Of a stretch of 64,000 nucleotides of DNA, positions 22,497-32,975 are shown piece after piece. The notes beneath the pieces were generated by a model that had not been told where the DNA came from, searched no databases, and saw only the letters and a list, made by a program, of their open reading frames with translations. A program made the translations under genes and the position numbers. Numbering within the stretch: position 1 is the stretch's first letter; the number at the start of each line of letters is the position of its first letter. Source of the stretch: Marvania coccoides (lineage: Eukaryota; Chlorophyta; Trebouxiophyceae; Chlorellales; Chlorellaceae); the NCBI GenBank assembly GCA_963854735.1, contig OY978100.1, positions 186,001-250,000 on the forward strand, given 5' to 3'.

Positions 22497-22923
22497 GTTG
22501 GTTCGCGCCGTCACCAGCCCACTACCAGACCACCGGAGTCATATTTTTTCAATCTCTGGTTGTTTTTCAAAACTAATACGCTTGCGTAGGATCCTATCGT
22601 CTGCGCACCTACAAATATAGAAGGCGCAATTAAATCATATTGCCTACTTTAAGGGAAGAGAACGGTTTCAGCACAGTTGAGCGAACCGCCAAATACTTGG
22701 TTTTAAACTATGTAAAAAAAAATATACCAGCCATTGAAGGAGCAAGCATTGGCATGGGCAGGTGCAGGCAGGGAAAATGCATGCTGCCCGGCATAATGCC
22801 CCTCTCAAGCCACTATGCCTGGCTTCTTCTAGCCCCGCAGGACATGCATGTGAAAATAGAAGGACTCTCCCAGCGGCATGATGGCACTTCCTCATTCTAC
22901 ACGGTTGAATCTAAGCATGATTA

Positions 22924-24407
22924 TTACACTGCGCTTTCTTTTCTCCTAGATGCCCCTTCTTCCCACCCCCTCCACAGCGCCTGCAGCTCCCCCCGTTTCC
23001 TCGCCCTCGCCACTGCCGGCAGCAGCGTGCACGGCACCAAATACAGCAGCGCCGGCTGGGCCGCGCGAAACACGGTGCCAAACCCCAGCGCCATAACCAT
23101 GCCAATCCAGTACCCAACCCACGCATACATCACGTAAGACTCCTGCCAAAATTTAACCGACACGAGTGGGGTGCTATTTGACCCTGTTGGAACACCTGAG
23201 ATACCTCGCTCTCGCCATCGCCGCACGTCGTCTATGAGCAGCAACGCTATGAGCATGCCAGGCAGCGCCATGTCACCCAGGCCCAGCATGAGCGCGGGGA
23301 CGTCTCGCAAGTCCCATTGCAGGGCGCTGCGCCACGTCATCGGGAATACCAGCTTGACTGGCAGGTCCAGAGACTGCGCAAAGCCGGTAGAGGGCAGCCC
23401 TATGGCCTTGGCAGCTGTCACCACGGGGTTGTCTGCTGATTTAGTTGCGGCAACCACCATGACCTGAAGAAGTCAGTACCGGCGAGGTTAAGCAAGGCCA
23501 CAGTATTTAGCAATAGAACGCAGACTTGGCATTGTAAAAAATGAAATATAATGCTCTGTTGTAATCCCCTTACGTTTTGTCCAAAGAGGCGTTCAGAAAA
23601 AAATACCCAGAAAATGTCGTAACAAAACAGCGCCGTCAGGAGGATTGTGCAGATCTTGACGTTGGGAAGGCGGACAAATGAGATGAAGGACACGCAGAGG
23701 CAGATACCAAACAGATTGTTGAGGACCCAGGAACCAGTCAACACCCATACAATTACGGCGGCAATGCTGCTGCCGGCCAGCAGCGCCTCCCCCACCTGCA
23801 GCTGCATGTTTGAGCAACATATGGGGGTGATTTTGCGGTGCAGCGCCGGCTGCCGTGAGGCCGCAAAGTCCAGGAGCGGCTGGGCGGAAAAAACTATCGC
23901 CACGAAGCCCGCCACGCACAGCAGCAGCAGCAGCACGATTTGTACGGCGTGGAAGAAGTAGAAGAAGATTAGCAGGCCGCAGGAGCTGAAGATGGGGAGG
24001 GCCAGCGCGTGGCGGTGGTCTAGAGTGAGAGCGGCGTCTGAGTGCACAACGCCAGAGCGCTGGATTTCAAGGTCGTGACCTTCAATAGGGGGGTTTAGAG
24101 GGGGGAAGAGTTGAATGGATGATTGATGCATGATATGGGAGAGTGTAGGGGTCGTATTGACTTACGGAGGGCTCGCAAAGCTGCCGCCATCACTGTCCCC
24201 GCCGCTGTGCCTGGAGATGACGTCGAGAGGGGGGATGAGCACGTCAAATGAGGTGATCTGAGTCATCAAGGTTCTTCTGGTGCTATTTATAAGAAAATGG
24301 GCGGCAAACAAAGGCCTACCGATGAGCAAAAGGCAGGGTGGTTCAAAGACGAACAAAAAATTGCTCCAGACGAGGGCATCGCTGCCTGGGTCCTCTCCGT
24401 CCACCAT
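22924..24407 (-). CDS. Signal peptide peptidase-like aspartyl protease
   Basis: Three exons: about 24194-24407, 23574-24079, 22924-23463, about 419 residues. This GxGD intramembrane protease family cleaves membrane-embedded signal peptides. The first active-site motif is CYDIFWVFF, the second GLGDMALPGMLIALL, and the C-terminal PAL motif QPALLYLVP is present. NVMVVAATKSADNP and LDLPVKLVFP are also family-typical. The end of exon 1 is uncertain: the strongest-looking donor (GTAAGT at 24165) breaks the frame, whereas a weaker GTGATG at 24193 keeps it. About nine hydrophobic segments are visible. No ER retrieval KKXX signal at the C-terminus (RRKESAV). Confidence 0.88.
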
Positions 24408-24633
24408 TGTGGTGTATATTTATTTATAGTTTTTTTATCAACTGTGTCTATGGGATGAGCTCTTCAACTTAATTCGTTTTCCCCATTTTTTTTCCCGTTT
24501 TTTTGGCGAAACCAAAGCCATGGTGCTTTAATTCATCAAAAAAATACGGAAATAACACTTTACGCGTAGCAGATCACGGCTGCAGATCTTGCAACTTCCA
24601 CGACCCTCAGGTTATTTTTATTTTTACAGCAGC

Positions 24634-24994
24634 ATGTTCGGCACACCCCGCTTCGCGGCATCCCTGCTGGCATTTTTCTGGATCCAAATCGTGGGAACAC
24701 TAGCACAATCCAGCAACTCCAGCGGCAACAGCACGGGGCCACCTTACACAGTGAGAGATCGAATTTTTGTTTGCCTCTCCCCTCAAATCTGGTACATAAT
24801 ACTCATTAGATGCTATCCATTTGTCTACGCAGATCTGCGACAAAACCTGCCAACGGCAAGTGAAGTTGCTGGAGGGTTTCATCTTGGCGGTGGTGCTCAT
24901 CATGGCGGTGTCAGTAGGCGTGTGCTGCATGCACTCTGTGGACACTCCCACCCGCTTTGCCACGCCCAAGGACCAGCGCTCCCACCAAGAATGA
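24634..24994 (+). CDS. Small single-span membrane protein, unrecognised
   Basis: Two exons (24634-24750, 24833-24994) join through a GT-AG intron to 92 residues. A signal peptide (ASLLAFFWIQIVGTLAQ) leads into a short Asn/Ser-rich segment with potential glycosylation sites, a pair of cysteines (ICDKTCQRQ), one membrane span (FILAVVLIMAVSVGVCC) and a short hydrophilic tail. Type I topology is likely. No family recognised. The layout is clean, but small size keeps confidence moderate. Confidence 0.55.
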
Positions 24995-25403
24995 TTGTCA
25001 GCAGCATCAGATGAGGTATTTTCTTAGTATCTATAATGTGACAATGAATGAAACTCGTTTCTCCACCCCTAGTGTTTTTGACGTTGTTTTCCCTGTTATT
25101 GCTCATGTTTTGGGCGTGTTTTCTGTACTATTAATGTAAATATGCGAATATCAGTTACAGTACTACAAAATGAACACAGCGTAAACCAACATTGGGGGTG
25201 CGGCAAAGCAGCGACAAGCAAGCGATTTCCGTTGCCCCCAAAATGAGGAAACACGAAAATAGCCAAGACGATTTCGCCTTCAAATTTGAGACTAAATCAA
25301 GAAAAAACAAAGCGGAAAATAAATTGTAGTATTAGAAGAAGTATTAATCAATAAAAGAAACATAAAAGAAAAAAAACAAGAACCGACCCGACCCATTTTA
25401 TTT
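24995..25403. other. Convergent 3' spacer
   Basis: AT-rich region between the stops of the small membrane protein (plus) and malate synthase (minus). No feature supported. Confidence 0.5.
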
Positions 25404-27224
25404 TCACTTCCCGTAGGCAATGATGACGTCCTGAGCGGGCAGGGTCAGGAAGTCGTGCAGCTCCGTGCCCAGGCAGAACAGCTTGGTCAGGAACGCAGCA
25501 TCCACAAACTCCCCTGCAGCAAATCGCTCGTCGCCAAGCTCCGCCCTCAGCGCCTTCAGCTCAGAGTCCACCGCGGTCCTCACCAGCGCGGGGGTGCACG
25601 TGGTGGCCCCTCCGTCCAGCGCCACGCCATATCGCACCCACTGCCACACCTGCGCCCTTGAGATTTCGGCGGTGGCAGCGTCCTCCATCAGATTGTACAG
25701 CGGGACGCAGCCGACGCCGCCCAGCCACGCCGCCACGTAGCGAATGCACACGGAAATATTGTTTTGCAGGGTGGCGGAGGTGCGGGGGCCGTCGGGCACC
25801 GCCAGAATATCAGCAGCCACCACGTTTACATCATCCCTTTGCCGGCTCACTTGGTTGGGCTGCGGCATGTGCTCGTCAAACACGGCCTTGGCGATGGGGA
25901 TGAGCCCCGGGTGGGCCACCCAGGAGCCGTCGTGCCCCTCGATCACCTCCCGCAGCTTGTCTGCCTTGATCTTCGCCATAATTTTGTCGTTAGCGGCAGC
26001 ATCGTTTTTGATGGGGATGGCGGCGCTCATGCCACCCATGGCATGTACCCCGCGGCTGTGGCAGGTTTTGATGACGAGGTTTGTGTAGGCGCGCATGAAG
26101 GGCATGTCCATGGTCAAAAACCCGCGGTCAGGAAAGATGCGAGTGGGGTCAGTCCTCAGCGTCTTCATTGCCGAGAACAAGTAGTCCCACCGCCCGCAGT
26201 TGAGCCCCGCAGAGTGGTCGCGCAGCTCATACAAAAACTCGTCCATCTCGAACGCGGCGGGGAGGGTCTCAATGAGGCAGGTGGCCTTGACGGTGGCAAT
26301 GGGGATGCCCAGTGCTGCCTGAGCGTCAACAAAAATTTCGTTCCACAGCCGGCACTCCAGGTGGCTCTCCATCTTGGGGAGGTAGAAGTAGGGGCCGTTG
26401 CTGTTGGCCAAGGCGGTCTTGGCGTTATGGAAAAAGTAGAGCGCAAAATCGAAGATGGCGCCGGGGACAGCGTGGCCGTCCACGGTCACGTGCTGCTCCC
26501 ACAGGTGCCACCCGCGGGGGCGCACGAACAGCACCGCGGGGTTGGCGCCGAGCGCGTACTTCTTGCCGGTGGTGGGGTCCTCGAATGAGATTGTGCGGTT
26601 GACGGCGTCGCGGAGGTTGATCTGCCCGCGCACCATGTTGTCCCAGGTGGGGCAGTTGGAGTCCTCAAAGTCGGTCATGTATCTGTGGCAATATACAGAG
26701 TGGGAGGGAAATGGGTCATTTTGAAGGGCTAAGAATTCAAAGGTAATTGAAAGAACTCACACGTTGGCGCCAGAGTTGAGGGCATTGATGATCATTTTGC
26801 GGTCGGTGGGCCCCGTGATCTCCACGCGGCGGTCCAGCAGGTCAGGGGGAGTGGGGGCCACTTTCCAGTCGCCGGCACGAATGGCGGCGGTCTCTGGCAG
26901 GAAATCAGGCAGCACGCCAGCGTCAAACTGCGCCTGACGCGCGCGGCGGCGTTCCAGCAGCTCGGTCACGCGGCCTGTGTACTTGCGGGAGAGGCTAGCG
27001 AGAAATTCGAGAGCAGCTGGAGTCAGGATGGTTGTATACTCAATTTTTTCCTCTCCCAATATCTTCACGCCGGTAGGAACCTGAATAGTTGCATGTTTGA
27101 GCACAGATGTGTCGACATCGACCGCGGCCTGCAAAAAGGGAGTTGCATTGCGATGTTAATCAACAGATATTTGTTGTTTAGGGAAGAGGCATTGACGCAC
27201 GTTTGTAGCTTTAACACCAGGCAT
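25404..27224 (-). CDS. Malate synthase
   Basis: Three exons (27201-27224, 26761-27128, 25404-26682) give 556 residues, typical of the A isoform. It condenses glyoxylate and acetyl-CoA to malate, the second step of the glyoxylate cycle. Family stretches include SGANVYMTDFEDSNCPTW, RPRGWHLWEQHVTVDG, FYLPKMESHLECRLWNE, CLIETLPAAFEMDEFLYELR and MGGMSAAIPI. The first exon encodes only eight residues (MPGVKATN). The C-terminus ends IIAYGK, with no SKL-like peroxisomal signal, unlike plant enzymes. The codon spanning intron 2 is split after GT and restores valine, confirming the junction. Both donors are GT. Confidence 0.96.
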
Positions 27225-27594
27225 GGTTTTTTCTCTGGCTTGCAATGCGATAGTTGCGTTCGTGTTCCTGTTCTGTTTTGAACAAAAAGCTATAGATGCT
27301 ACAGCGCTGAGGCGAGGCTCCTTTTTGAAGTTGGACAACGTTGAATTTATGGGAATCGTAAAAAACAGACGCATTATACGTTTTAACCGCCCAAGAACAG
27401 GAAATAATGGTGATTACAAATCGTGATGACAGAGCATTGACTTTCGGCGCGCAACGACCACAAAGCCGCGTGAGGCGTCATGGCAAATTCGCATTTGCCA
27501 CAGACCACATTTGCGGCGGCAACATTCGTCGAGAAGATGATTTATCTTTTCATTACTGATATATGCATTCCGGGTTTGCGATCACGCCGTATCA

Positions 27595-27850
27595 TCATAT
27601 CTTCTGCCGCCGCCGCTGCCACGCCTCCATCTCCGTCCCATGCTCAGCCGCGTCGCCCTGCACCAGCTGAAGCACGTTCGCCATCGCATGCGCCGTGGGA
27701 TCCCCCAGCGCGCTGCTGCGCCCACTGACCGGAAGAACAGCAGCGTTGGATTGGTGCCAGCCATGGCAGCTGCCGGACTTGTTATAATGCACTCGACATC
27801 ACTCTCTGCAGCGCGGTCCATCTCGTTCTCTCCTCTGCACGCTGCATTTC
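27595..27850 (-). CDS. Possible small gene or exon, minus strand
   Basis: A GC-rich island on the minus strand reads through with coding-like composition in overlapping frames, best as SSALGDPTAHAMANVLQLVQ and on to a basic end (AWQRRRQKI). No clear start or donor/acceptor pair was found, and it lies directly downstream of the ALKBH6 stop on the same strand. It could be a small gene or a relic; unrecognised. Confidence 0.25.
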
Positions 27851-27899
27851 CCAGGTGCGCCCTGTAGCATTCACTCCGCTGCCGGGAGGAAAGTCAGGG

Positions 27900-28640
27900 T
27901 CACTTCTTCATCAGCCCCAGCCCTCGATGCACACGCAGCACCCTTCGAATGGTGAGAGAGACCCTCACCCCTCCCCGCAGCAACGTCGTCGGCGTTAATC
28001 TTTCGTGGCAGTCGAAGTCATCGCAGCTGTTAACCACGCTGCTGTCCACTGCTTCCTCTGCCACCGCATCGATACCATGCAAGCAGCTCTCGTAGGCGGC
28101 GTCTCGAAACACCAACAAACTCCTCGGTCTCACGATCACAGATGCTAGAGGCCCAATGGCTGTCGGCGCTGCATTCGCGTTCCCATCTTCTTCTTCTTTC
28201 TTTTTGGGGTAGAAGCGGATTATGGCAGGGGACCCCAGCGACAGAATGGCCACCGCGGGGTGGTACGCTGGACCGTCTTGGTGCGCGAAAATTCCCTCGC
28301 CTGGCGCATATTCATTGATGAGCACGTGGTTGGCTTGCTCAGCAGCGCTACCGTTGCCGTAAATGCCGGTTCTTCGCGAAACTTCTTCCACCACCGGGCG
28401 CAGCCAGGAGGGCATGGGTCCAGGAATTAGGACTCCCTTAGCGCTGACACAACCACCAGCGACGTGCAGGCGCCGCCCACTCACCTGCACCCAACTGCCT
28501 TTGCTGGCGGCGATGTTGGAGAGGAGGTGCTGCTCGAATGTGGGGGAGACGTAGTCATCGATGATGTAGAGGGAGGGCAGGCTGCCGACGCGGTGGAGCT
28601 CTATGTTGATTGGCGGAGGAGAGACGTCGACAGACGGCAT
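27900..28640 (-). CDS. ALKBH6: AlkB homologue 6, 2-oxoglutarate/Fe(II) dioxygenase
   Basis: Single exon, 246 residues, one of the few intronless genes here. It follows ALKBH6: GSLPSLYIIDDYVS, WVQVSGRRLHVAGG, HVLINEYAPGEGIFAHQDG, and the closing RVSLTIRRVLRVHRG. The iron ligands are His120, Asp122 (HQD) and His188 (CLHGI); the Arg of the last strand binds 2-oxoglutarate. ALKBH6 is linked to nucleic-acid damage responses, but its natural substrate is poorly defined. Compared with the animal protein there are two insertions: an acidic stretch rich in Lys and Glu after the RFYPKK strand, and a segment with several Asp and Cys after the distal His. Confidence 0.93.
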   Translation of the reverse strand: MPSVDVSPPPINIELHRVGSLPSLYIIDDYVSPTFEQHLLSNIAASKGSWVQVSGRRLHVAGGCVSAKGVLIPGPMPSWLRPVVEEVSRRTGIYGNGSAAEQANHVLINEYAPGEGIFAHQDGPAYHPAVAILSLGSPAIIRFYPKKKEEEDGNANAAPTAIGPLASVIVRPRSLLVFRDAAYESCLHGIDAVAEEAVDSSVVNSCDDFDCHERLTPTTLLRGGVRVSLTIRRVLRVHRGLGLMKK

Positions 28641-29013
28641 TTGGCGCTGAATTTTGAAAAAGCAAAACAGAAAATGTATTTGCTCGGCGACTTGCAGTGT
28701 ATTTCTTTGATGCTCTATGTTAGTATTCGTTTTTTTTTAGTTTTTTTTTAAGCCCCCATTTGCTCCATTTGCTTGAAATCGAGAAATGGAGTCGAAAACG
28801 CGCGCAAACGGGCCTTTTCCCTTCAAGTTCTGCAGCCTTTTCGGCAATTGCATAATTTTTTACATATTGCGTGCGACTTGAAGGGCGCTACACACGATTA
28901 GGCACGAAATTTTGCGCCGCCAATTTCCAAATCAAGATTTTTATTCCAGCTTCAGGCGTTCATTCTATTTTGATAGAGACCACGATAAGAGAAAGACAAA
29001 CAAGGCATTCACA
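28641..29013. other. Divergent promoter region
   Basis: AT-rich region between divergent ALKBH6 and NOL12. It should carry both promoters; no element recognised. Confidence 0.5.
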
Positions 29014-29983
29014 ATGAGCAAGCGGTTTATGGACGAGGACATGCTTGCCCACCGCGGCAACCAGCACGTCCACGTCGCCAAAAAGCAGCAGCGCAATAAG
29101 GCTCTGGAGATTGTTTTCGACCCCGCATCGCATAAGTGAGTCTGTGGTAGCTTTGCTACGTATAACATCGCTGTTTTTTTTCAACAAGCATTGTGCGGTT
29201 TTATTAGATAATGAGTCTTCCCCGCTCACCGCACTCTGACCCATACTTTTGCGCAGAGAGTACATCACAGGGTTTCGCAAGCGCAAGCAGCAGCGCCGCA
29301 AAGAGGCACTGACCAGCCTGGAGAAGAAGCAGCGCCAGCAGCGCATCGAGGAGCGCGCCGACGTACGTTGGTGCAATCATCGGGAATTTTATTTTTTTAG
29401 TTTAACATTTTAATTTAACATATTAAACGTATCGCCAAGTTTTTATATATTTTTTTGAAGGCATTCCTCCCATTCCATAATTAATTTTTTTCCTTCCTTA
29501 TTCTCGTGCGTGCAGAGGAAGCAAGCGCTGAGAGATCGACTTCACTTGGAAAAATATGAGCATGTTGGTGAAGATGATGACGGCCTTCCGGTTGAGGGCC
29601 CCGCGCCTGAAGTGAAGGTTTTCAAGTCCGGCCAACTGACCAGCACTGTGACGGTCGCGCCCATTCGAAGAGGCAGCGACAGCGAGGGCGAAGCAGAGGA
29701 AGAGGAAGTTGAAGAGGAGCTGGAAGAGATGCCGGCAGCGGAGGAGGCGAGGAAGATGGAGAAGCGGCGGGTGGCGGAACTAGAGGAGAGGCGGGCAGCG
29801 GAGGCGGCTGCGGCAGACCCTGCCACGAAGCTCAGTAAAACGTCGCTGCGGATTCTGGCAAAGACAAAGCTGAAGATTGAAGGAAGGAAGAAAGGATTTG
29901 GGGGCGGGAAGGGGAAGAAGGATGCGAAGAGGGAGAAGGGAGGCGGCAAGGGGGGCAAAGGCGGCGGCCGAGGCAAACGATAA
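29014..29983 (+). CDS. NOL12: Nucleolar protein 12 / Rrp17 family
   Basis: Three exons (29014-29135, 29257-29362, 29516-29983) give 231 residues, the usual size. The core IVFDPASHKEYITGFRKRKQ followed by a long Arg/Lys/Gln-rich helix is diagnostic of the Nol12/Rrp17 family, nucleolar RNA-binding proteins needed for pre-rRNA processing (Rrp17 is a 5'-3' exonuclease in yeast). The middle is an acidic Glu-rich helix and the C-terminus a Gly/Lys-rich basic tail (GGGKGGKGGGRGKR) suited to RNA binding and nucleolar retention. The first intron falls within the conserved core. Both donors are GT. Confidence 0.92.
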
Positions 29984-30137
29984 TATGTACACATATTCGT
30001 TGTTTATAATTTCTCGATGTATCCTTAATGTATTCATTATAAGCTTACAAATGAAGAAATAATCGAGGATCAACGAGAGAGACATATAAAACTACATATA
30101 TCAACGTTTTGTCAAAGAACATTTGCTGTATTCCTTG

Positions 30138-31136
30138 CTATTTGCGCCGCCAGGCGGTGGCATGCGCCACGCCCACCTGAAACTTTCGTTTACCTTCCCG
30201 CACGACGAACGGCAGCTCCTCCTGCTGCACCAGCTCAAAATCCACCCCCAGCTCCTTCACGAGCTCCTTTTCGCTCCAAACATCAGCACCCTCCCGCCCT
30301 GCAAACCCCCCAAGCCAGTTGGCGTGCGGGGTGGCGCCAGACGGCCAATCGTAGCTCGATGCCAGCACCGCGACTCCTCCTGGCCTCACCAACGACGGCA
30401 GCTTGTGAAGGAACGCCCGCGGGTCTGGCAGCCGGCACAGTGCCTGGCAGGCCACCACGGCGTCATAAGGGCCAGCTAGTTGCCGGGGGAGCGTTGTCAG
30501 GTCGGGAACGGTGGCGAAACTGACGAGATCACGCTGAACATCTTCTGCCACCGCAGCCGTGTGCTCAGAGGTGAGGTCTCCCTCTTCCACGCGGGTGTAC
30601 CTCATCCAGCCACGCTCCTTCAGAATTCTGGCGGCGTTGATGCAGGCGGTGGAGGTGTCAACGCCGTGCACGACGCGGAACCCTGCGCGCGTCAACTCAA
30701 ACGCCACGGCGCCCACCCCGCAGCCCAAATCCAGGGCTGTGGGGTCCCCAAATTCGCCGGTGAAGTCAGTCAGCGCGTGGCAGTGCCGCTCGCACAGCAG
30801 CGCCAGGCTGGCAGCCAGGTTGAGCAGCAGGTCTGGGGATTTCACGGCCGTATGTTGAGCGGCTAGAAGGGCGGGCAAAAGGGCGTTTTCTGGGTGGCCA
30901 AAGTGTAATTGAAGAAGGTAGTCTATGGCCCGCCGAGTTTCTAACTGGTCGCCAACCAGCGCTGCTTGGGAAGAGGTGGAAGGGCGGGAGCGGCGGCGGC
31001 GTAAAGCGGCGAGCGCCAACCCTAGCCCGGCGCCGGCGAGCAGCATTGCGGCGTTGAAGAGAAGGCGACGGCGGGCGGAGGGGCCGGGAGCCGCTAGCGT
31101 CAGGGTGAAGACTCTGGTTTCGGATGGTGCAGCCAT
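30138..31136 (-). CDS. OvoA C-terminal-type methyltransferase, membrane-anchored
   Basis: Single exon, 332 residues. Residues 25-45 form one membrane span (FNAAMLLAGAGLGLALAAL) followed by Arg-rich residues. The rest resembles the methyltransferase domain at the C-terminus of OvoA, the ovothiol synthase: ETRRAIDYLLQLHFG at its start, the SAM-binding loop ALDLGCGVGAVAFEL, CRLPDPRAFLHKLPSLVRPG, SSYDWPSGATPHANWLGGF, and the end REGKRKFQVGVAHATAWRRK. In OvoA this domain N-methylates 4-mercaptohistidine. The sulfoxide synthase and DinB-like parts of OvoA are absent here. I infer a 5-thiohistidine or related small-molecule methyltransferase; the exact substrate is uncertain. It converges on NOL12 with a 155-bp gap. 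Confidence 0.83.
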   Translation of the reverse strand: MAAPSETRVFTLTLAAPGPSARRRLLFNAAMLLAGAGLGLALAALRRRRSRPSTSSQAALVGDQLETRRAIDYLLQLHFGHPENALLPALLAAQHTAVKSPDLLLNLAASLALLCERHCHALTDFTGEFGDPTALDLGCGVGAVAFELTRAGFRVVHGVDTSTACINAARILKERGWMRYTRVEEGDLTSEHTAAVAEDVQRDLVSFATVPDLTTLPRQLAGPYDAVVACQALCRLPDPRAFLHKLPSLVRPGGVAVLASSYDWPSGATPHANWLGGFAGREGADVWSEKELVKELGVDFELVQQEELPFVVREGKRKFQVGVAHATAWRRK

Positions 31137-31512
31137 CTTTGCTTGTTATTTCGGAGGGCGCGCCTAGCAAAGGGTAACGAGTGCTTGAGCAATGTTTTTT
31201 TTTATTGTTTGAAAAAGATTTACAGTTTTTTGTCTCTCTGAAAAGTGCGGAACGGCTTTGCGCAGCACGAAAAGGTGTATGATTTTGCTATTAAAATAAC
31301 AAAGGGGCAATAATGTGTTCAGCGCCCTCCTGCAGACGGAAACGTTTTTTTGTCAATGAATAAGAGAAAAAAATGTGGACAGCCGGAGAAGCTTCTTTCG
31401 TTCATTATTTTTTATTTTTCAGATATTGAAAAAATCCAATTATTATCCCTTGACTCTCTGCACCGCTCTGCTCATCAACAGCAGCTAAATACTCTGATAA
31501 AAAAACAAAATA
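31137..31512. other. Divergent promoter region
   Basis: AT-rich spacer between divergent methyltransferase and ZNRD2 genes. No element recognised. Confidence 0.5.
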
Positions 31513-32377
31513 ATGGAACAAGAGAACGGCGCTTCTCAGCGAGTTCGCCCATCGAGCATATCCTCGATGGGGCAGCTTTTACTGCGTGGATACGCTATGC
31601 TGGCGGAATCCTGCGACGATTGCGGAGTGAGAGCCCTCACACGTCAATCGGATCAAAACTTCCTTCGAAAGACCTGGTCTCACTTTCATTTTCTTAATCC
31701 ACCCACAGGTGCCGCTGATGCGCAAACCAGACGGCAGTCAGACCATCTGCGTCAACTGCGGCAAAGAGGACCCTCCTTCCGGCCTGCAGCAGGGCAACGG
31801 CACCGCGGCATCGCACGCCAGCGAAAGCCCCCCAGCCTCCTCAACGCAGCACGAAGAAGAGCCGGAAGAAGTCGATGGGGAGGAATCCCCCGCGCCTGGC
31901 TCTCCCGTCTCCACCTTCGAACCTTCTGAAGCCATCGCTCAGAAGATGCTCGAGGGGTGGGCTCTGATGGCGGAGCACTGCCCCCGCTGCTCAACCCCGC
32001 TGGTGCGCAGCAGAGAGGGCCGCATCTACTGCGTTAAGTGTGAGATGTATGCCGTGCGGGAGGCGGATCTGCAGCGCCAAACAGCTGCACCTGCAGCAGC
32101 GGCGCCGGCGCCGGCGGAGGCAGCGGCACTGCCTGCAGCAGCCGCTGCTCCCGTTGCAAAGGCCATACCGCCACAGCTCAAACCCATTGCCACTCCTGGT
32201 ATGACTTCTGATGTTGTGGACAGCGTTGCTGCTGCGGCGTCAGCGGTGGCAGCAAGGCTGGGCACCGGAGTGGCGGCGCTGGCTGGAGCGACAAGAGCCG
32301 AGGCCAGAGAGGTGCTGGGAGAGATGAAGGAGTGTGTGGACGTTCTGGAGAGGTTGAAAGCGCTGCTGCAGGAGTAA
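31513..32377 (+). CDS. ZNRD2: ZNRD2 / Sjogren autoantigen p27-like protein, two zinc ribbons
   Basis: Two exons (31513-31626, 31709-32377) give 260 residues. Two copies of the family motif are present: GQLLLRGYAMLAESCDDCG with VPLMRKPDG and CVNCG near the N-terminus, and QKMLEGWALMAEHCPRCSTP with GRIYCVKCE near residue 115. Each supplies four cysteines for one zinc. The first ribbon is split by the GT-AG intron. An acidic Ser/Pro/Glu linker lies between, and an Ala/Pro-rich segment and C-terminal helix follow. Animal ZNRD2 binds tankyrase-related and centromere partners; the role in protists is unknown. The human protein has one such unit, so the duplication is notable. Confidence 0.86.
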
Positions 32378-32975
32378 ACAAAATGGCATGTAAAGAGAAA
32401 AAAACCCTTCGTTTGAATGGTAGCTTTGTTGCCAAAATGCCCAAAATGGTTCTCAATAAAATATAATTAACGTTCTCAAAAGAATCAGTGACGAAGGGTT
32501 AGTTTCGATGAATGCGTGGGACGGCCGAAGATCCAAGAAGAGGCCGAAACCCGCTGTGCCGTGAGCCCTGCCACATGTTGGCTTTTAAAATCTCAATGTT
32601 TTTGCATGGAGATACTGCTTTGCAACAAAAGAAGGCATATCGTATCAAAAACCGTTGGTCAACGCTAGGAATTTTGAGCGCAATCTCTCTGGTCGCATTC
32701 AATTTCTCATTATTTTGAGCCTTGAGCACGGCCAATTCACCCTGAAAAAATCAAATTATTTGTACTCTCTATAATACAATGGCGCTGCTGAGGCCTGTTA
32801 TCCCCAAGGCTGCACCCAAAAAAAACGAAACCCAGCTTCGACTGCTGGCCAGCAGTCGAAGGCCCTCATGATCAACTCAAATCCCACTTTATCGCTTTAA
32901 ACCATTGAAATATACTCATTGGTTATATAAAAATCAGAGCGCGCGTCGCGCCTACAAAATTTTCCGCTTGAGGAG
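32378..32975. other. Spacer before nucleotide cyclase
   Basis: About 600 bp of AT-rich DNA. A short inverted pair around CTTCGACTGCTGGCCAGCAG at 32836-32863 could form a hairpin. No gene seen. Confidence 0.4.

Noticed and set aside
24155..24170. GTAAGT donor for exon 1 of the signal peptide peptidase-like gene
   Set aside because: The strongest donor by sequence, but it breaks the reading frame with the only good acceptor; kept only as an uncertainty.
25764..26588. 274-codon plus-strand open frame
   Set aside because: Antisense to the conserved malate synthase exon, which matches its family along the whole length.
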